Shown here in pieces: positions 21,091 to 31,923 of a DNA stretch of 64,000 bases (the first letter of the stretch is position 1; each line of letters opens with the position of its first letter). The stretch is from Cladophialophora immunda (Eukaryota > Ascomycota > Eurotiomycetes > Chaetothyriales > Herpotrichiellaceae): positions 434,001 through 498,000 of the forward strand of contig NW_015622545.1 in NCBI RefSeq assembly GCF_000835495.1. Reading direction: 5' to 3'. Below the pieces are notes generated by a model. The model saw nothing but the letters and a program-made list of their open reading frames with translations. It was not told the origin of the DNA and searched no databases. The translations under genes were made by a program, and so were the position numbers.

Positions 21091-22304
21091 TCATTGCTCT
21101 ATTCTATCGATGGCGGCCGTCAAGTACATTCCTATCTGTTCCCAGCGACGTCTCAACACGTCTTTTTGCGAAGGCAGCCCTACTTTGAGGCGAGCGATTT
21201 GCTCGAGGCTGCTGTCCACCATCTCCAAATATGCCTTCAATGGTTGCCGGAGCAGTTCGTGCACGGAGCTTTGATACTCGTCGTCGTCGTCGGCACCATG
21301 CGTGACACATCCGTTCCATTTTTCAAGAGGCATGCATAGCAACCGGAGTGCGACTCGGGTGCGATAGCAAGCCACCCCGTCGTCCTGCATCGATGGCGCC
21401 TCCAGCACGTAGTTGCCCAGGTAGCCCGCCTCTTCTAGCATGCCTTTCTGCTTCTCTGAGAAAAGAGGCAAGACGACTGCGTCCAATGACACCTCGTCCC
21501 ACTTGTTCTCCTCGAGGATGAAGCCATACTCGACCAACAAGAAGTCGTTCGGGTGGCTGCCGTAGGAGATGTACAGCTCCTCGCCCTTCTCGATGGTGTG
21601 GTCCACCTTGAATTCATACCCTGTTGCCGAATAGGCGACCTTGCACCCGGCGTCGGAGTGGTTGAAGTAGTCTCCAAAGGGAACCAGCGCCAGGCACTCC
21701 TCGGCTTCGGGGGTGTCTTCGGGTTCCATGTCGGGAGGCGTGTAATAGAAGGTCCGTGTGCTCACGAGAAGCCAAGAGTAGTGGTAGGCATCGTAGGAGA
21801 GCTGTGGGAAGGCGGCAGAAACGGCATTCCAGTCCCGGGAGACCTTGCCCTGCTGCTTTCTCAGAAGCGCCAGCGCCGGGGGTGGCAGGAGGTCTTGGAG
21901 CTCGGGCGGCCAGAAGAGCGGCATCGACTTGTGCAACTCCTCCATGGACGGCAGAGTCGTTCTCCAGAGGGCATAAATGTCGGATGTGTCCATGGCCATT
22001 TCCGTGGCGAGGTAGCCGTTGACACTACATCCTTGGACGGCATTCAGGATGGTCGCTGGCACTGTCTCTCCCGTCCGAATCACAGACATGGGAATGTCCA
22101 ATATCACTTCTCCAGCCTTTTTTTTTTGGGTGTCCGTCAGGATAGGCGCAAAAAAAAGAGGCGAACGGAACTGTTTCGACCTACCTTAAGCCTCCTTTTG
22201 GCGACAATACCCAATCCCTTGCCGGGAAATTTGTGCGCCGCAACGCCGTTGACCTTGATGCCGTTGGAGACTGCCCATTTTGTAAGGCTGTCGCAAGTCT
22301 CCAT
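21091..22304 (-). CDS. SET-domain lysine methyltransferase (RuBisCO-LSMT/SETD6-like)
   Basis: There are two exons, 22304-22185 and 22116-21091, giving 381 aa. Exon 1 encodes METCDSLTKWAVSNGIK, then GVAAHKFPGKGLGIVAKRRLK; the intron begins GTAGGTCG and ends in an A-rich AAAAAG rather than a pyrimidine tract; exon 2 begins AGEVILDIPMSVIRT. This is the usual split-SET order: N-SET (GLGIVAKRRLKAGEVIL), an inserted helical iSET of about 120 residues (ELQDLLPPPALALL, VSRDWNAVSAAFP, YSWLLVSTRTFYY), then C-SET with the catalytic-site DYFNHSD and YGSHPNDFLLVEYGFI. The 150 C-terminal residues match the position of the Rubisco-substrate-binding domain. Such enzymes methylate lysines of ribosomal proteins or elongation factors (yeast Rkm family) or other non-histone targets; the target is not identifiable here. 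Confidence 0.88.
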
Positions 22305-22657
22305 CTCCCTCTCTCACTGCGTGGAGATGGATGGTTTGGACAACGGGTGTCTATTTGTGGTGATCTACGGGGGACGTCCCAAGATGCAGGAAGCGCCCAT
22401 CTTCGCTGCCCAATCAGATGCCTACGATCCTGGCAAGTCTCAAGGGATGAGCATCGAGAAACAGCTGGATCGGAGACGTCAATAAACCTAATCGAAGACT
22501 ACTCGACCATCTCTCTAGCTTCCCAAGATATATTTGACGATTTCCAACTGAGCTTTCAAAGTACCAAAGTCACTGAATGTGTATGCCCCCCAGAGGTCAT
22601 TCAGATATCAACTCGTTTGCGCCCATCAGATTGGCATAGTGTCACCAGTCCGAAGTA
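22305..22657. promoter_or_regulatory. Divergent promoter, SET gene / DUF4267 gene
   Basis: These 353 bp separate the divergent start codons of the methyltransferase and the DUF4267 protein. A short frame on the plus strand is not supported by composition. No named motif was seen. Confidence 0.55.
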
Positions 22658-23167
22658 ATGACGTCGAACAATGCCGCCGCCACGATTGCTTCCCTCCGAA
22701 CCTCAGCTCTTCCAGCGCTCACCGGATTGATGGGTACCATGGGCATCGCAACTGGGCTGTACAGCTTGAGGGCTCCTGTCAACGCCGAGACACTGTTTGG
22801 CATCCTCGTCCCGGCTCCGGTCACTGCATCCAAAGAACTTTCAACCTGGCAAAAAGCGCAGACCTACACCCGGGGCCTCAGGAACTTGGCTGGTGGACTG
22901 TCTATCGTCGGGATTACTGTGTTTTGGCGCTTCTCCTCGTTGTGCCAGTCGTCGCCAGTGGCCGCGCTGACAGCCAAGAGATGCCTGGGGATCATCTTCT
23001 TGACGGGTAGCATTATCGGGGGAGGAGATGGTCTTGTCATCCGCCAGTTCGCTCAAGCGGAGGGCACCTCAGAGGAAGCAAGCGAGGTTGGCAAGCAGGC
23101 GGGTATGGGACATCTGGTCATGGCGCTGCCGATTCTGGCTCTCGGGCTCACTTGTTTCTTCATATGA
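22658..23167 (+). CDS. DUF4267 small integral membrane protein
   Basis: An intronless 169-aa frame with four hydrophobic segments: about 17-38 (LPALTGLMGTMGIATGLYSL), 75-95 (LAGGLSIVGITVFWRF), 105-125 (LGIIFLTGSIIGGGDGLVI) and 150-169 (HLVMALPILALGLTCFFI). The pattern RGLRNLAGGLSI and GGGDGLVIRQ matches the fungal DUF4267 family of small membrane proteins with no known function. The start codon ATG at 22658 follows the divergent promoter directly. It ends two residues after the last helix, so both termini are probably on the same side. Confidence 0.85.
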   Translation: MTSNNAAATIASLRTSALPALTGLMGTMGIATGLYSLRAPVNAETLFGILVPAPVTASKELSTWQKAQTYTRGLRNLAGGLSIVGITVFWRFSSLCQSSPVAALTAKRCLGIIFLTGSIIGGGDGLVIRQFAQAEGTSEEASEVGKQAGMGHLVMALPILALGLTCFFI

Positions 23168-23569
23168 GCGGCCTCTAGGCGCGCAGGCTCACACATCTGG
23201 GGGTCAAGGTCGAACTCATTGACCGCTGTATTAGTATATTTCACGAGACATCTCCCCCTCACCAGACAAAAAGGATCATGAACCATACTGTCCTGTGTTG
23301 TACCATCTTTTTGGCAGATTGGAACCCGGCATGGCTTTGGTTCCGAAGTCGGTCACACGTCACTCTGTGGGCGTGTGGCGGATCGATGCGGGGGCCTATC
23401 GCGGTATTCATACCTTTGGCGACTCCAATATTTGATCAATTACCAAGCATCCATGCATCTTCCCAGCTCATCACCTACTGGACATTGAACCGCATTGCTT
23501 GGAGCCCCTTCGAGAAACAAATCGCTTGTCTGATCTTTGAGCCTTTCTGAATCCTCGGCCGAGTTCAAA
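23168..23569. other. Intergenic region, DUF4267 to CCS
   Basis: About 400 bp between two plus-strand genes, expected to hold the DUF4267 3' UTR and the CCS promoter. I see no distinct copper-response or other motif. Confidence 0.55.
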
Positions 23570-24441
23570 ATGGGAAGCGTGGAAATCCAGCCATTTCAGG
23601 TCAGGCTCAACAACCGTCTCCTGCCGATCTTCGCCATGTAAAGCTGACCAGAGCACAGACAACTTTTGCTGTGCCGCTGCACTGCGATTCCTGTGTGCAG
23701 GATGTGACAGGTGCATTGGAGAAAGTACAAGGTACCTGGACGAAACCGTCATTCCAGGGCTCGCGATGCCAGAACTGACATGCCGGCTCGTTTCCAGGCA
23801 TCACCAAGATCGAAGCCAATCTTAAAGACCAGCTTTTTTACATTGAAGGAACGGCTCCTCCCTCATCAATCGTATCAGCCATCGAATCTACGGGACGAGA
23901 TGCCATCTTACGGGGCAGTGGGAGATCCAACTCTGCCGGAGTGTGCATTCTGGAAACTCATGCAAGAGCCGTGTCAGATCCTGTCCGTGGACTTGCACGA
24001 ATGGTCCAAGTCTCGGACAATCGGACCCTGGTCGACCTGACGTTACGTGGGGTGTCACCAGGAACATATCATGCCACGATAAGGGCCACAGGTGATATCT
24101 CACATGGGGCAGCCTCGACGGGTGCCATCTGGGAAGCCGTCAAGGAACTAGCGGGCTTCAGACAGCCTCGCGGAATGTTTGGCACGGTGGAGGTAGACAA
24201 GGATGGACGAGGCAGCGCGTTCCTGGATCGACCGGTGTCAATCTGGGAGATTATCGGTCGCAGCATGGTGGTGTCGAAACAACAACCAGAGGGAGCGTTT
24301 CAGACCGAAGATCCAGATACCCTAGTCGGGGTCATTGCTCGCAGTGCCGGAGTGTGGGACAATGACAAGACCGTGTGCAGCTGTTCGGGGAAGACGGTAT
24401 GGGAGGAGCGAAAAGAGCAGGTTGAAAAGGGGATGCTATGA
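23570..24441 (+). CDS. CCS1: Superoxide dismutase copper chaperone
   Basis: There are three exons, 23570-23599, 23659-23731 and 23798-24441, giving 248 aa, the usual length. Exon 1 encodes only MGSVEIQPFQ. Exon 2 carries the Atx1-like metal-binding site in VPLHCDSCVQDVTGALEKV (the two cysteines of CxxC intact). Domain II (about 85-215) resembles Cu/Zn-SOD: GLARMVQV, LTLRGVSPGTYHATIRATGDIS, GMFGTVEVDKDGRGSAFLDRP, IIGRSMVV. Domain III has the CxC copper-delivery motif in KTVCSCSGKTVWEERKEQ. All three domains needed to load copper into cytosolic SOD1 and form its disulfide are therefore present. The first intron begins GTCAGGCT and ends CACAG, the second begins GTACCTGG and ends TTCCAG. Confidence 0.95.
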
Positions 24442-24901
24442 TCTGTCAGTTGTACGGAGTACGAGGTACTTGAGCCTGCATCGACGATAAGCATGGCACA
24501 ATAGAAAGGGAAAAAAATTCAAAGGGAAAAAAAATCCACAATAACACTCTGCAATGCAATGCATCTTGTAAGGAGTAGCCCCAATTGGATTTTCACCCAG
24601 TTCTGATTCGCGGTCCGAGTTTGTTCTGGTTTTGGAATCGCCCTTTGGCTGCACGATGATGCAGTGCTGGCGCATCCCCCTGCAGGGAGCACTGGAAATG
24701 GACAACCCGATTGCTTGGATTTGAGGGTTTGGGAAAAGCTTTTGGTCTGCTGTGTCAACGGTGGTTGGTCGCCAGATGTGATTCTGAAACGGACACGCAG
24801 ATGCGGACCTGGGTCCACCAGGCGAGGTTGGACACTGTTGAAACAAGACAGAATAGCGAGCCATGTGGGCGTGAGACGGTCCATGAGAGGGAGCAAACAA
24901 C

Positions 24902-24928
24902 GGAGGGCAGAGAGGGCAGAGAGGGCAG
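24902..24928. repeat. 9-bp tandem repeat, three copies
   Basis: Unit agagggcag in three successive copies (the first has one mismatch). It lies in the noxR upstream region. Confidence 0.8.
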
Positions 24929-25194
24929 GAAGAGGGCTCGCTCAGGTGATGGACTCAGGCCACTTGATAGAGGAGGACATATTCCATCACATTTTCGACG
25001 AGTGAGAATCGAGGGTGCAGGATAGACACATTGGACCGCGGCTGGCGAATAAGGGAGGAGGTGTGGTAGATGGTCAGGTTACCTAGTCGTAGTAGAAGTG
25101 TCAACTGTGACCACGATGATAAGGTGTCGATGATGCTGGACGCGGTCCCCTGGAATGGAAGTTTGAGGTGAGTCTGTACAGTATCATCTGCACG

Positions 25195-25222
25195 TGTGCC
25201 TGTGCCTGTGCCTGTGCCTGTC
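25195..25222. repeat. TGTGCC hexamer microsatellite
   Basis: The unit tgtgcc is repeated about four and a half times, ending in tgtccc. Confidence 0.8.
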
Positions 25223-26148
25223 CCTGGAGCCTCTCACGTACAGTTCTGCCTGCATCAGGTGCGAGGTACCTAGAGGTGATCTGACCCGAACCCCCTAAAG
25301 AGTGCCTGGCGAGTGCCTGGAGTGGTAGTTCTCCTGTCCTTCCCCCCTCTATCCCTCCAGCCACCGCCCGTCCCTATTCGTGCCTATCCCATCCCGATGC
25401 CCATCCCCTTGCTTCCATGGCTTCCACTCTCGCCTTCTCGGTGCTTTCACCCTTGTTCTCGCTTGAAGGGTTGGACTCCCCACTTTCCCTGTTCCCCTTC
25501 TCTCGAGTCTCAACCATCATTCAAGAAGTCCGAGTCTTGCTGTCACAGCAACTCCTTCATCCAAGTCTCTTCTCCCTTTTTGTCTCCAACCCAGCAGCAA
25601 CTGGCATTGCTGTCTTCGTTTCTCCCAAGCTGTGCTTTTGTTCTACATCCAGCTACGCTCTTTATTTCCCGATTTATCTTCTTCGCTTCCCAGACTATTG
25701 CAATCTATCGGGCGCATTCCGTCGCTAATCTACTCATTCACCACACTGTCAAGTTGACAGCCTCTTTCATTGGCACTCAGCCAGTGACGGCATTGGCGCC
25801 GAGCAAATCCCACTGCTCCCACCCACCGAGCCACCCACCCCGGGCGCTTAACCCCTGGCCCTCAAGCACCCATTTTCAGGACCTGGCGGCAGGGCCGGCC
25901 CTCGCAGCCTCGGAGCACCGTGCAATCGACCGCCACACCACCAGCCTGTGGTAGCCATCGGTTCCCACCACCCTAGCAGAATCTGTGACCGCCCGCACCC
26001 ACCATTTCAATAACGTCTCAGGCACCGCCGCTCCTGTCGCAGATCTCGCTCCCTCTGTAAACATATTGCCCTGCATCAATCTGCCTGCACCTTGCTGTCA
26101 CCACCTTGTTGACGCCAATTCTAACTTCGACGACCCCGGCCCGGCGCC

Positions 26149-28087
26149 ATGTCGCTCAAGCAGGTACGTGAATCCCCCCTTGGTTGCATGGTCCAGTCCT
26201 GACGGGTCTGCAGGAAATAGAGACTTGGGTCGAGGCGCTTGGGCACTATGACAATCAAGAATTCGAGGAAGCGTTGAGGATCTTCGACGCGATTGCCGAT
26301 ACCTCCAAGATCCTGTTCAACTGCGGTGTCATCCACGCGACCATTGGCGAGCATGAAAGAGCGGTACGTTCAATGTGGACAGAGGAGCAAGGCCAAACCA
26401 AGCTGATATCGAGACTAGGTGGAATGTTATCAACGCGCAATCAAACTCGACCAGTACCTCGCCGTGGCCTATTTCCAACAGGGTGTCTCGAATTTTCTGG
26501 TCGGGGATTTCGAAGAAGCATTGGCGAATTTCAATGACACCCTCCTCTATTTGAGAGGCAATACATACATCGACTATGAGCAGTTGGGCTTGAAGTTCAA
26601 GCTTTACTCCTGCGAGGTTCTCTTCAACCGTGGCCTGTGCTACATGTACCTCCAGCAAGAGAAGGCCGGGCTTCAAGATTTCAGCTTCGCTCAGAAGGAG
26701 AAGATGACTCCTGACCACGACGTGATTGACGATGCTATAAAGGATATGGCACAGGTAAGCATTGGAACTTCCACGTAAAGGAGATGTGTCACTGACGTGG
26801 TTCAGGGCTATGTGGTTTTCAGCATGTGAGTCTCAGTCACTTTCCAACGACCAGCGTCTTGGAGGAACCATGCCCCCCTCTAAGGTTTCATGATTGCAAC
26901 TGAGATCGATGGACTAACTTTTGGCGTTTGATAGACCGGTTGGGTGTGTGTACAGACCAAACGAAGCCAAAGTCAAGAATCTCAAAGCAAAAGACTACCT
27001 GGGTAAGGCCCGGTTGATAGCCACGTCGAACAGTGAGAACACCGGTACCGGATTTCAGGGCGTGGAAAGAAAACAAGCGGTGGCTGCCGAGATGTCAGCC
27101 AAAGACGACCGTCCTCCGGAAAACATCAGCTACGCAGCAACAAACCTCGTGCAGCGCAATTTGTCCAGTAGAATCGTCCGAGATCAGAGCGCTCCTCCTG
27201 TCATGAGTCGAAATGTGTTCCCGCCAACTCCGCCACCGGAGAACGAGAAGCCCAGGCTAAGCGGCGGCGGTTCGTCAACGTTGCCTCTTCGGACCACTTC
27301 TATGCGTCAACCTCGGAATATGTACGCCAGACCGGACATGGAAGCACCCCGACCGGGTATGATGAATCGAGCAGCAACGTTCGACGCCAACGCCAACCAA
27401 CCACCGAGCATGGGCAGGATGATGCCTCCCCAACGCGAGAACTCGTGGCCAGAGGAGCCTTCCATGATGGAGCGACCACAGATGGAAAGGTCGCGCTATG
27501 GCACCCAAAGGACTGCCTCCGAACCTCGAGGTCCTTCGTCTCGACGACAGATGCTCGACCGCTCGGCCTCGCAAAGGGCTCCGGCACCGCTGTTCCGGGA
27601 GACTACCCCATCTCGATACGATGATCCCACCGACACGGTGGACGATGTCTATCGCATGTACTCCAGCCCCCGCAGGCGCCAGCGACGCCAAGACCAGGAA
27701 TTATACCTAAACGAAGAAGACGAATATATAGACGAAGAAGAAATGAGTGCTGAAGACATGAGCGGTTTCGAACCTGTGCGGCGCGCGGCGTCCCGATCTG
27801 GGCGCGGCAGCAAGCGGCCCGAAATGCGCAAGATCCGTGTCAAATGCCACTTTAACGACGATACGAGATATCTAATGATTGGCGCTGTGATAGATTTTGG
27901 CGACCTTGAGAGCAAGATACGTGAGAAATTTGGGATCAAGGATCAATTGAAGATCAAGATGCAAGACGATGGTGATATGATCACCATGGGTGACCAGGAC
28001 GATCTGGAGATGTTGTTGTCAAGTGTGCGCAATCAAGCCCGGAAAGAGAGGAACGAGATGGGCAAGATGGAGGTTTGGATCTCGTGA
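26149..28087 (+). CDS. noxR: NADPH oxidase regulator NoxR (p67phox-like)
   Basis: There are five exons, 26149-26163, 26214-26363, 26419-26754, 26806-26825 and 26935-28087, giving 557 aa. Exon 1 encodes just MSLKQ, and exon 4 is only 20 nt. Residues 5-165 contain four TPR units (WVEALGHYDNQEFEEALRIFDAI, ILFNCGVIHATIGEHERAVECYQRAIKLDQYLAVAYFQQGVSNFLVGDFEEALANFNDTL and onward), the Rac-binding part of p67phox-type proteins. Then come GYVVFSIPVGCVYRPNEAKVKNLKAKDYLGKARLIA, equivalent to the activation region, and a long disordered Pro/Arg/Met-rich middle. The C-terminal PB1 domain (about 470-557: IRVKCHFNDDTRYLMI, DQLKIKMQDDGDMITMGDQDDLEMLL) has the acidic OPCA-type motif. NoxR activates NoxA/NoxB for superoxide production in hyphal differentiation. 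The acidic stretch EEDEYIDEEEMSAEDM precedes PB1. Confidence 0.96.
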
Positions 28088-29228
28088 CCTTTGAAAGAGT
28101 TGTGATATACAAGGCTGGCTGAGATACAAGATGGGGCTCGACACGATGAAACCCTGCACCACCACCACCAGACATATGAAATCCTACACCTGTTATTACA
28201 GCGTCGGAGTTGGACAAAGATCATCTCCCTCGCGGAATTGGGAATCACTTTGGATCGGGCGCCGTATGGAACGGGACATACTTGTTTTCAGGGGGAATGT
28301 ACTTACAAGTGCTATGAATGTGGCTCCTTCACTTCCCGACTCTATTTCCACACAGACATTTACATATACCTAGGTATCCCATATATATCTCACGAATAAC
28401 GTCTGTGTTGCACACCAATCCATAATCGAGCTTGAGCTTCTTGACTCTTGGTTCTCGGTCATTCATGCCTCGACCCCTAGGCCATGGCAGATGTCCCTTT
28501 GAGAACCATCTTGCAGCGTGCTTGCCCTGATGTGATGGACGGATGGAGCGGATTGCGAACAGCAACAGCAATGGCAATAAATCATTACGATAGAAGAAGC
28601 TTTCTTAACACCCCTTGAATTCCGCTGCTACATGCTACAAACTCCACCGCACAACACAATCCAATCCCACCCATCCACGGGTCCAGTCCCTCTGGTCCAA
28701 ACGTCCTTGTGGGGATGGCGAGGTAACAGCTTGAATAGACCGTAAAGTAGCTGGTAGATAGGGGAGTGAAGGAGAGAGGTGTCCAAGTTCGACCTTTGCT
28801 TTTGTCTTTGTCCTTGTCTTGCTGGCCCAGCCGTACGACTATTAGTAGGTAGAAGCCCTCACTTGCCCTGCCCGTCGTGCTTCCACACGCGGGCCTTATT
28901 GTCTCCCTCTCCCTCCCGCCCAGCGGCACCAGTCCTCGAACCCCCCTTCCGTGACCAGATTCGAAACTTCTCCTGGCAGAACAGACTGCCCTTCCTTCCT
29001 ACCTACGTACCGATTCCAAATCCTCTGCCGAGACATCTTTTCTTGATCCCTTACATACCTAGGTACTTCCTCGCCCTTCCCCTCCACACACACAAACACA
29101 CACACACACACACACAACCTCCTTTCCAGGCTCCGTCCACTCCACTCCAGTCCCATTCCGCAGATCACCCTTTTCCCCCCATCTTGAATCTCCCCTCCCC
29201 CATGAATGAATCCCACAACGACGGCTCC
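28088..29228. other. Convergent 3' region downstream of noxR with CA repeat
   Basis: A 1.1-kb gap to the 3' end of the small minus-strand gene. It holds a CA microsatellite at 29084-29117 inside a pyrimidine-rich tract. No gene was found. Confidence 0.55.
29084..29117. repeat. (CA)n microsatellite
   Basis: Alternating CA with one interruption (aaa), about 34 bp. Confidence 0.9.
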
Positions 29229-29459
29229 CTATCTGGCTAAGGCGGCGGTGGTCGCGGCCGCCCCCATCCTCTCCACGACCCAGGCCTTGCTCACATTGAC
29301 GCCGGGGTACTCGACCTCGAACAGGATGCGGATGCTCTCGGCGTCCTCGCCGTTGCGGGCCTGGTCGCGGATGAAGGCGTCGTGCGTCGGGGTCCAGTTC
29401 GCGGGTCGCTTTGCCGCCGGTGGGTGGGTGGAGGAAGACGACGGGCGTAGAGAAGGCAT
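29229..29459 (-). CDS. Small helix-turn-helix-like protein (76 aa), hypothetical
   Basis: The candidate start is the ATG complementary to 29457-29459; the frame is open further upstream, but that part reads as leader. After a Ser/Pro-rich start, residues 22-65 read WTPTHDAFIRDQARNGEDAESIRILFEVEYPGVNVSKAWVVERM, which looks like two or three helices with conserved-type Trp and aliphatic positions, similar in pattern to short fungal Myb/Clr5-like helix-turn-helix modules. I cannot name a family. An Ala/Thr-rich tail ends the protein. GC-rich codon use in the core resembles that of neighbouring real genes, while the upstream part of the same frame does not. It could be a DNA-binding microprotein or a chance frame. 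Confidence 0.5.
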   Translation of the reverse strand: MPSLRPSSSSTHPPAAKRPANWTPTHDAFIRDQARNGEDAESIRILFEVEYPGVNVSKAWVVERMGAAATTAALAR

Positions 29460-31006
29460 GGTTGTTCTCTTCTTGATGTGGGTTGCCAAAAGGCAGGAGG
29501 CGCTTGGGGTTCTTTTATTTTGGGGATTGATTGGTTGGGAATGGTGATGTACGTGTGTACTTGTGTTTGGCCTGTGGGTTTCTTCGTTGGAGGAGCGATT
29601 GCAAAAGGCTGCTGAGCGTAAATTTGATGGGTGTCTCGACACCGGTGTCGTCCTGGATTCTGACTCGATGCACTCCTCCAAAGTACCCACGAAGGGGACA
29701 GACGGGGTCCCACAACACGCAGTAACAAGGGGTGGAGAGGAGAACGTATACCTGCGCTGGTCACAGGCGAAGTCGCGTCGAAACGTTGAAAGGAAGCGAT
29801 TCAAAGTCCCCCAAGGCACCCGAAGCCCGATCGATGGCAATTGTGTCCTGTGGTATCAAGGAATGACCTGGATGAAGTAAGGCTCACAAAAGATCCGTTG
29901 TGCTCTCAGGCCGACCACAGTCCGCCGCGGTGATGGAATGCAGGAGCAGGGAGATCAAGAAGAAAAAGAATGTGACGGTTAATGTCGAAGCAAGGAGAGG
30001 GAGCACAACACGGCGAGGGCTTTTGTACTTCTTCAACGTTCTCCCAACACAAATTCAATCAGACTTGTGATCGCCCACTGGTGGGGAGCATGTTGTTTGC
30101 GTCCTCGTCGTAATGTGACCCGGGGAAGACGGGAAGGGGGTTAGTTGGCTCGTGGAATGGTAGACCGGAGACAGCGTGAGGCTACAAAGACGGATGAGGT
30201 CACCACGAGACGAAAAGCATCCTCTGACGAAAGCAGCTGGTGGACAGAACAACGAACGGCGGTGCGCATCCCGCTCATCCTCGACATCTCAAATCGGGGA
30301 TGCAAGGGACGGGCTTCCGCTCCTTTTTGTTTCCTCCCTGTCACCACCCCGAGGCTCGTTGCCGGCGAATTGCGAGGCAAATCGTCCCGCGAGATCCAGA
30401 TATGATGACTGTACCCGGTGGGAAAGCCTTGCACTTGACAAATAGCGAGGAGCCGTCTGGATTTCACCGATCATGACATAGGAGGCATCAAAAGGCATGA
30501 TATCAAGCGGTTCCGGTTATGGGGCCCTTCCGCCATGGCATTTTGTTGCTTGTCCACATCTTCATCTTGGTCTCTGGTTGGTCTGGGAGCTGAAGGCACA
30601 GGTTCCTGTCTGTTGTGGTCAGTTGATAAAGAGTAAACTTTTCCCAGCCGACAACACGAGAATCGAGCAAGTGAAGAACATTTTCCCGCTTTTGGAAATT
30701 CTCTTTCATTAACCCCAGCAGCCTCGGCATTTTTCCATTCTGTATTTCCAAATCGTTGGACACCCCGGATGCCGTCCTCCGTTTCCCCGCCATGTAGGTA
30801 GCCGATTCGATGATTCCTCAATTGCCTCCGTTGTAATGCACCATTCCTTTGTAAAGTTGATCAAGATCCCGCTCAAACTGCCGCTAGACTTGAATGTTTT
30901 TGGTTCGTCAGAAAGAAACTTTGTCATCCGATTATTGGTCGTTAGATACTATAAAATATGTATGGTAAATATATCCGTCAGATTGGTCATGGGGAAGGCT
31001 CCTGTA
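29460..31006. other. Intergenic region
   Basis: About 1.5 kb between the small gene's start and the 3' end of the DUF7137 gene. Several overlapping short frames (up to 108 codons) show no family features. It should hold the promoter of the small gene and the 3' UTR of the DUF7137 gene. Confidence 0.5.
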
Positions 31007-31923
31007 TCAGAACACACCAAATCCCCTGGCGAACCATGTGAAGGACAAGATGGTGATTGCCGATGTTGTCAGGATCACGCCCAGCGCTTGCTTTTCATGA
31101 ATGGAGAATGCGCCGTTGCAGGTTGCACATTTGAATTCGTTCAACGGAGTGTATGGTTGGCTGTACCTTGTTAGCGTTCAACTCTGCGAGAAGAGAACCA
31201 GACTTACCCTGTGTACATGCCAAAGACATATTGCTCAAAGGCCCCCAAAAACCCGGCGCTTGGGATGTCGGTGACATCTTGGGACGAATCGTGGATGATC
31301 AAGGTATAACTGGCGACGGGGAAGGGGTTGGTGGCCGTTGCGTACATTTCACCCGTGTCCCAGGTGATAGCACCTGTTTCCTGCACCGACATGTTGGAAG
31401 AGATTGTGTAGGTTGCTTGATTCAAGGCGCACGACGCCAGCACGTCGATCGCGGACGGGGTCACCGACAGAGACGTATAGTTCCAAGCAAAGGTGACAAA
31501 ATCTCCCACCTTGTAGTATTGAGGCCCATCAATTGCCGCGGGTGTGATGAGAGAGATACCACCGGGAGGCAGGCGAGGGTCAATCGCAGTTGTTTTTGTG
31601 CTCCGCGTTGTGGTTGTGTTCTGAGACCCTGAAGCCCCTGACCCGGACCCTGACGCAGACGCCGACGATGTTATCGATGTGCCAGACTGAGAGCCTGATG
31701 AAGAGCCTGACGAGGATGCAGACTGGGAAGCAGATGTACTCTGAGAGTTGCTCCCCGTTGAGGAGGCATTATCGCCATTCTGGTTTTGATTTTGGTTTTG
31801 TCGAGGGACAATGAGAGCGTCGACCTTGCTGTCGAGAAACTCCGGCCATGGCCAGGCCGAGGAACAAGCTGCAAAGAAGAGGAGAAGGGAGGAAAGGACA
31901 GAGAAGAGGCCGGAGCCCTTCAT
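31007..31923 (-). CDS. DUF7137 family secretory membrane protein
   Basis: There are two exons, 31923-31208 and 31160-31007, giving 289 aa. The intron begins GTAAGTCT and contains GCTAAC ten bases before its GTACAG acceptor; splicing reads MYTG-QPYTPLNEFKCATCNGAF. A signal peptide (MKGSGLFSVLSSLLLFFAACSSA) precedes a low-complexity Gln/Asn then Ser/Gly-rich segment (about 45-110) with likely O-glycosylation. A beta-sandwich-like domain follows (KVGDFVTFAWNYTSL, VLASCALNQATYTIS, ITWDTGEMYATATNPFPVASYTLIIHD) with several N-glycosylation sequons. The C-terminus holds a CxxC pair (FKCATCN) and a final hydrophobic helix (LGVILTTSAITILSFTWFARG). The whole layout fits fungal DUF7137 proteins, of unknown function, probably at the cell surface or endomembrane. 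Nearby tiny alternative acceptors exist, but only the chosen one keeps the conserved tail. Confidence 0.88.

Larger units (their letters stand above)
24442..26148. other. Long leader/promoter region upstream of noxR
   Basis: A 1.7-kb region. From about 25310 to 26140 the plus strand is strongly pyrimidine-rich, typical of a fungal promoter and 5' leader; the open frame of 213 codons there is a by-product of that bias. It also holds a 9-bp tandem repeat at 24902-24928, a hexamer repeat at about 25195-25222, and a direct repeat of aaagggaaaaaaa around 24507-24535. Confidence 0.6.

Noticed and set aside
21553..22485. 310-codon plus-strand frame
   Set aside because: It lies antisense to the SET-domain gene and its splice junction; no domain, and explained by GC-rich codons opposite.
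25313..25954. 213-codon Pro/Ser-rich plus-strand frame
   Set aside because: Lies in the pyrimidine-rich leader of noxR; composition follows base bias rather than a protein family.
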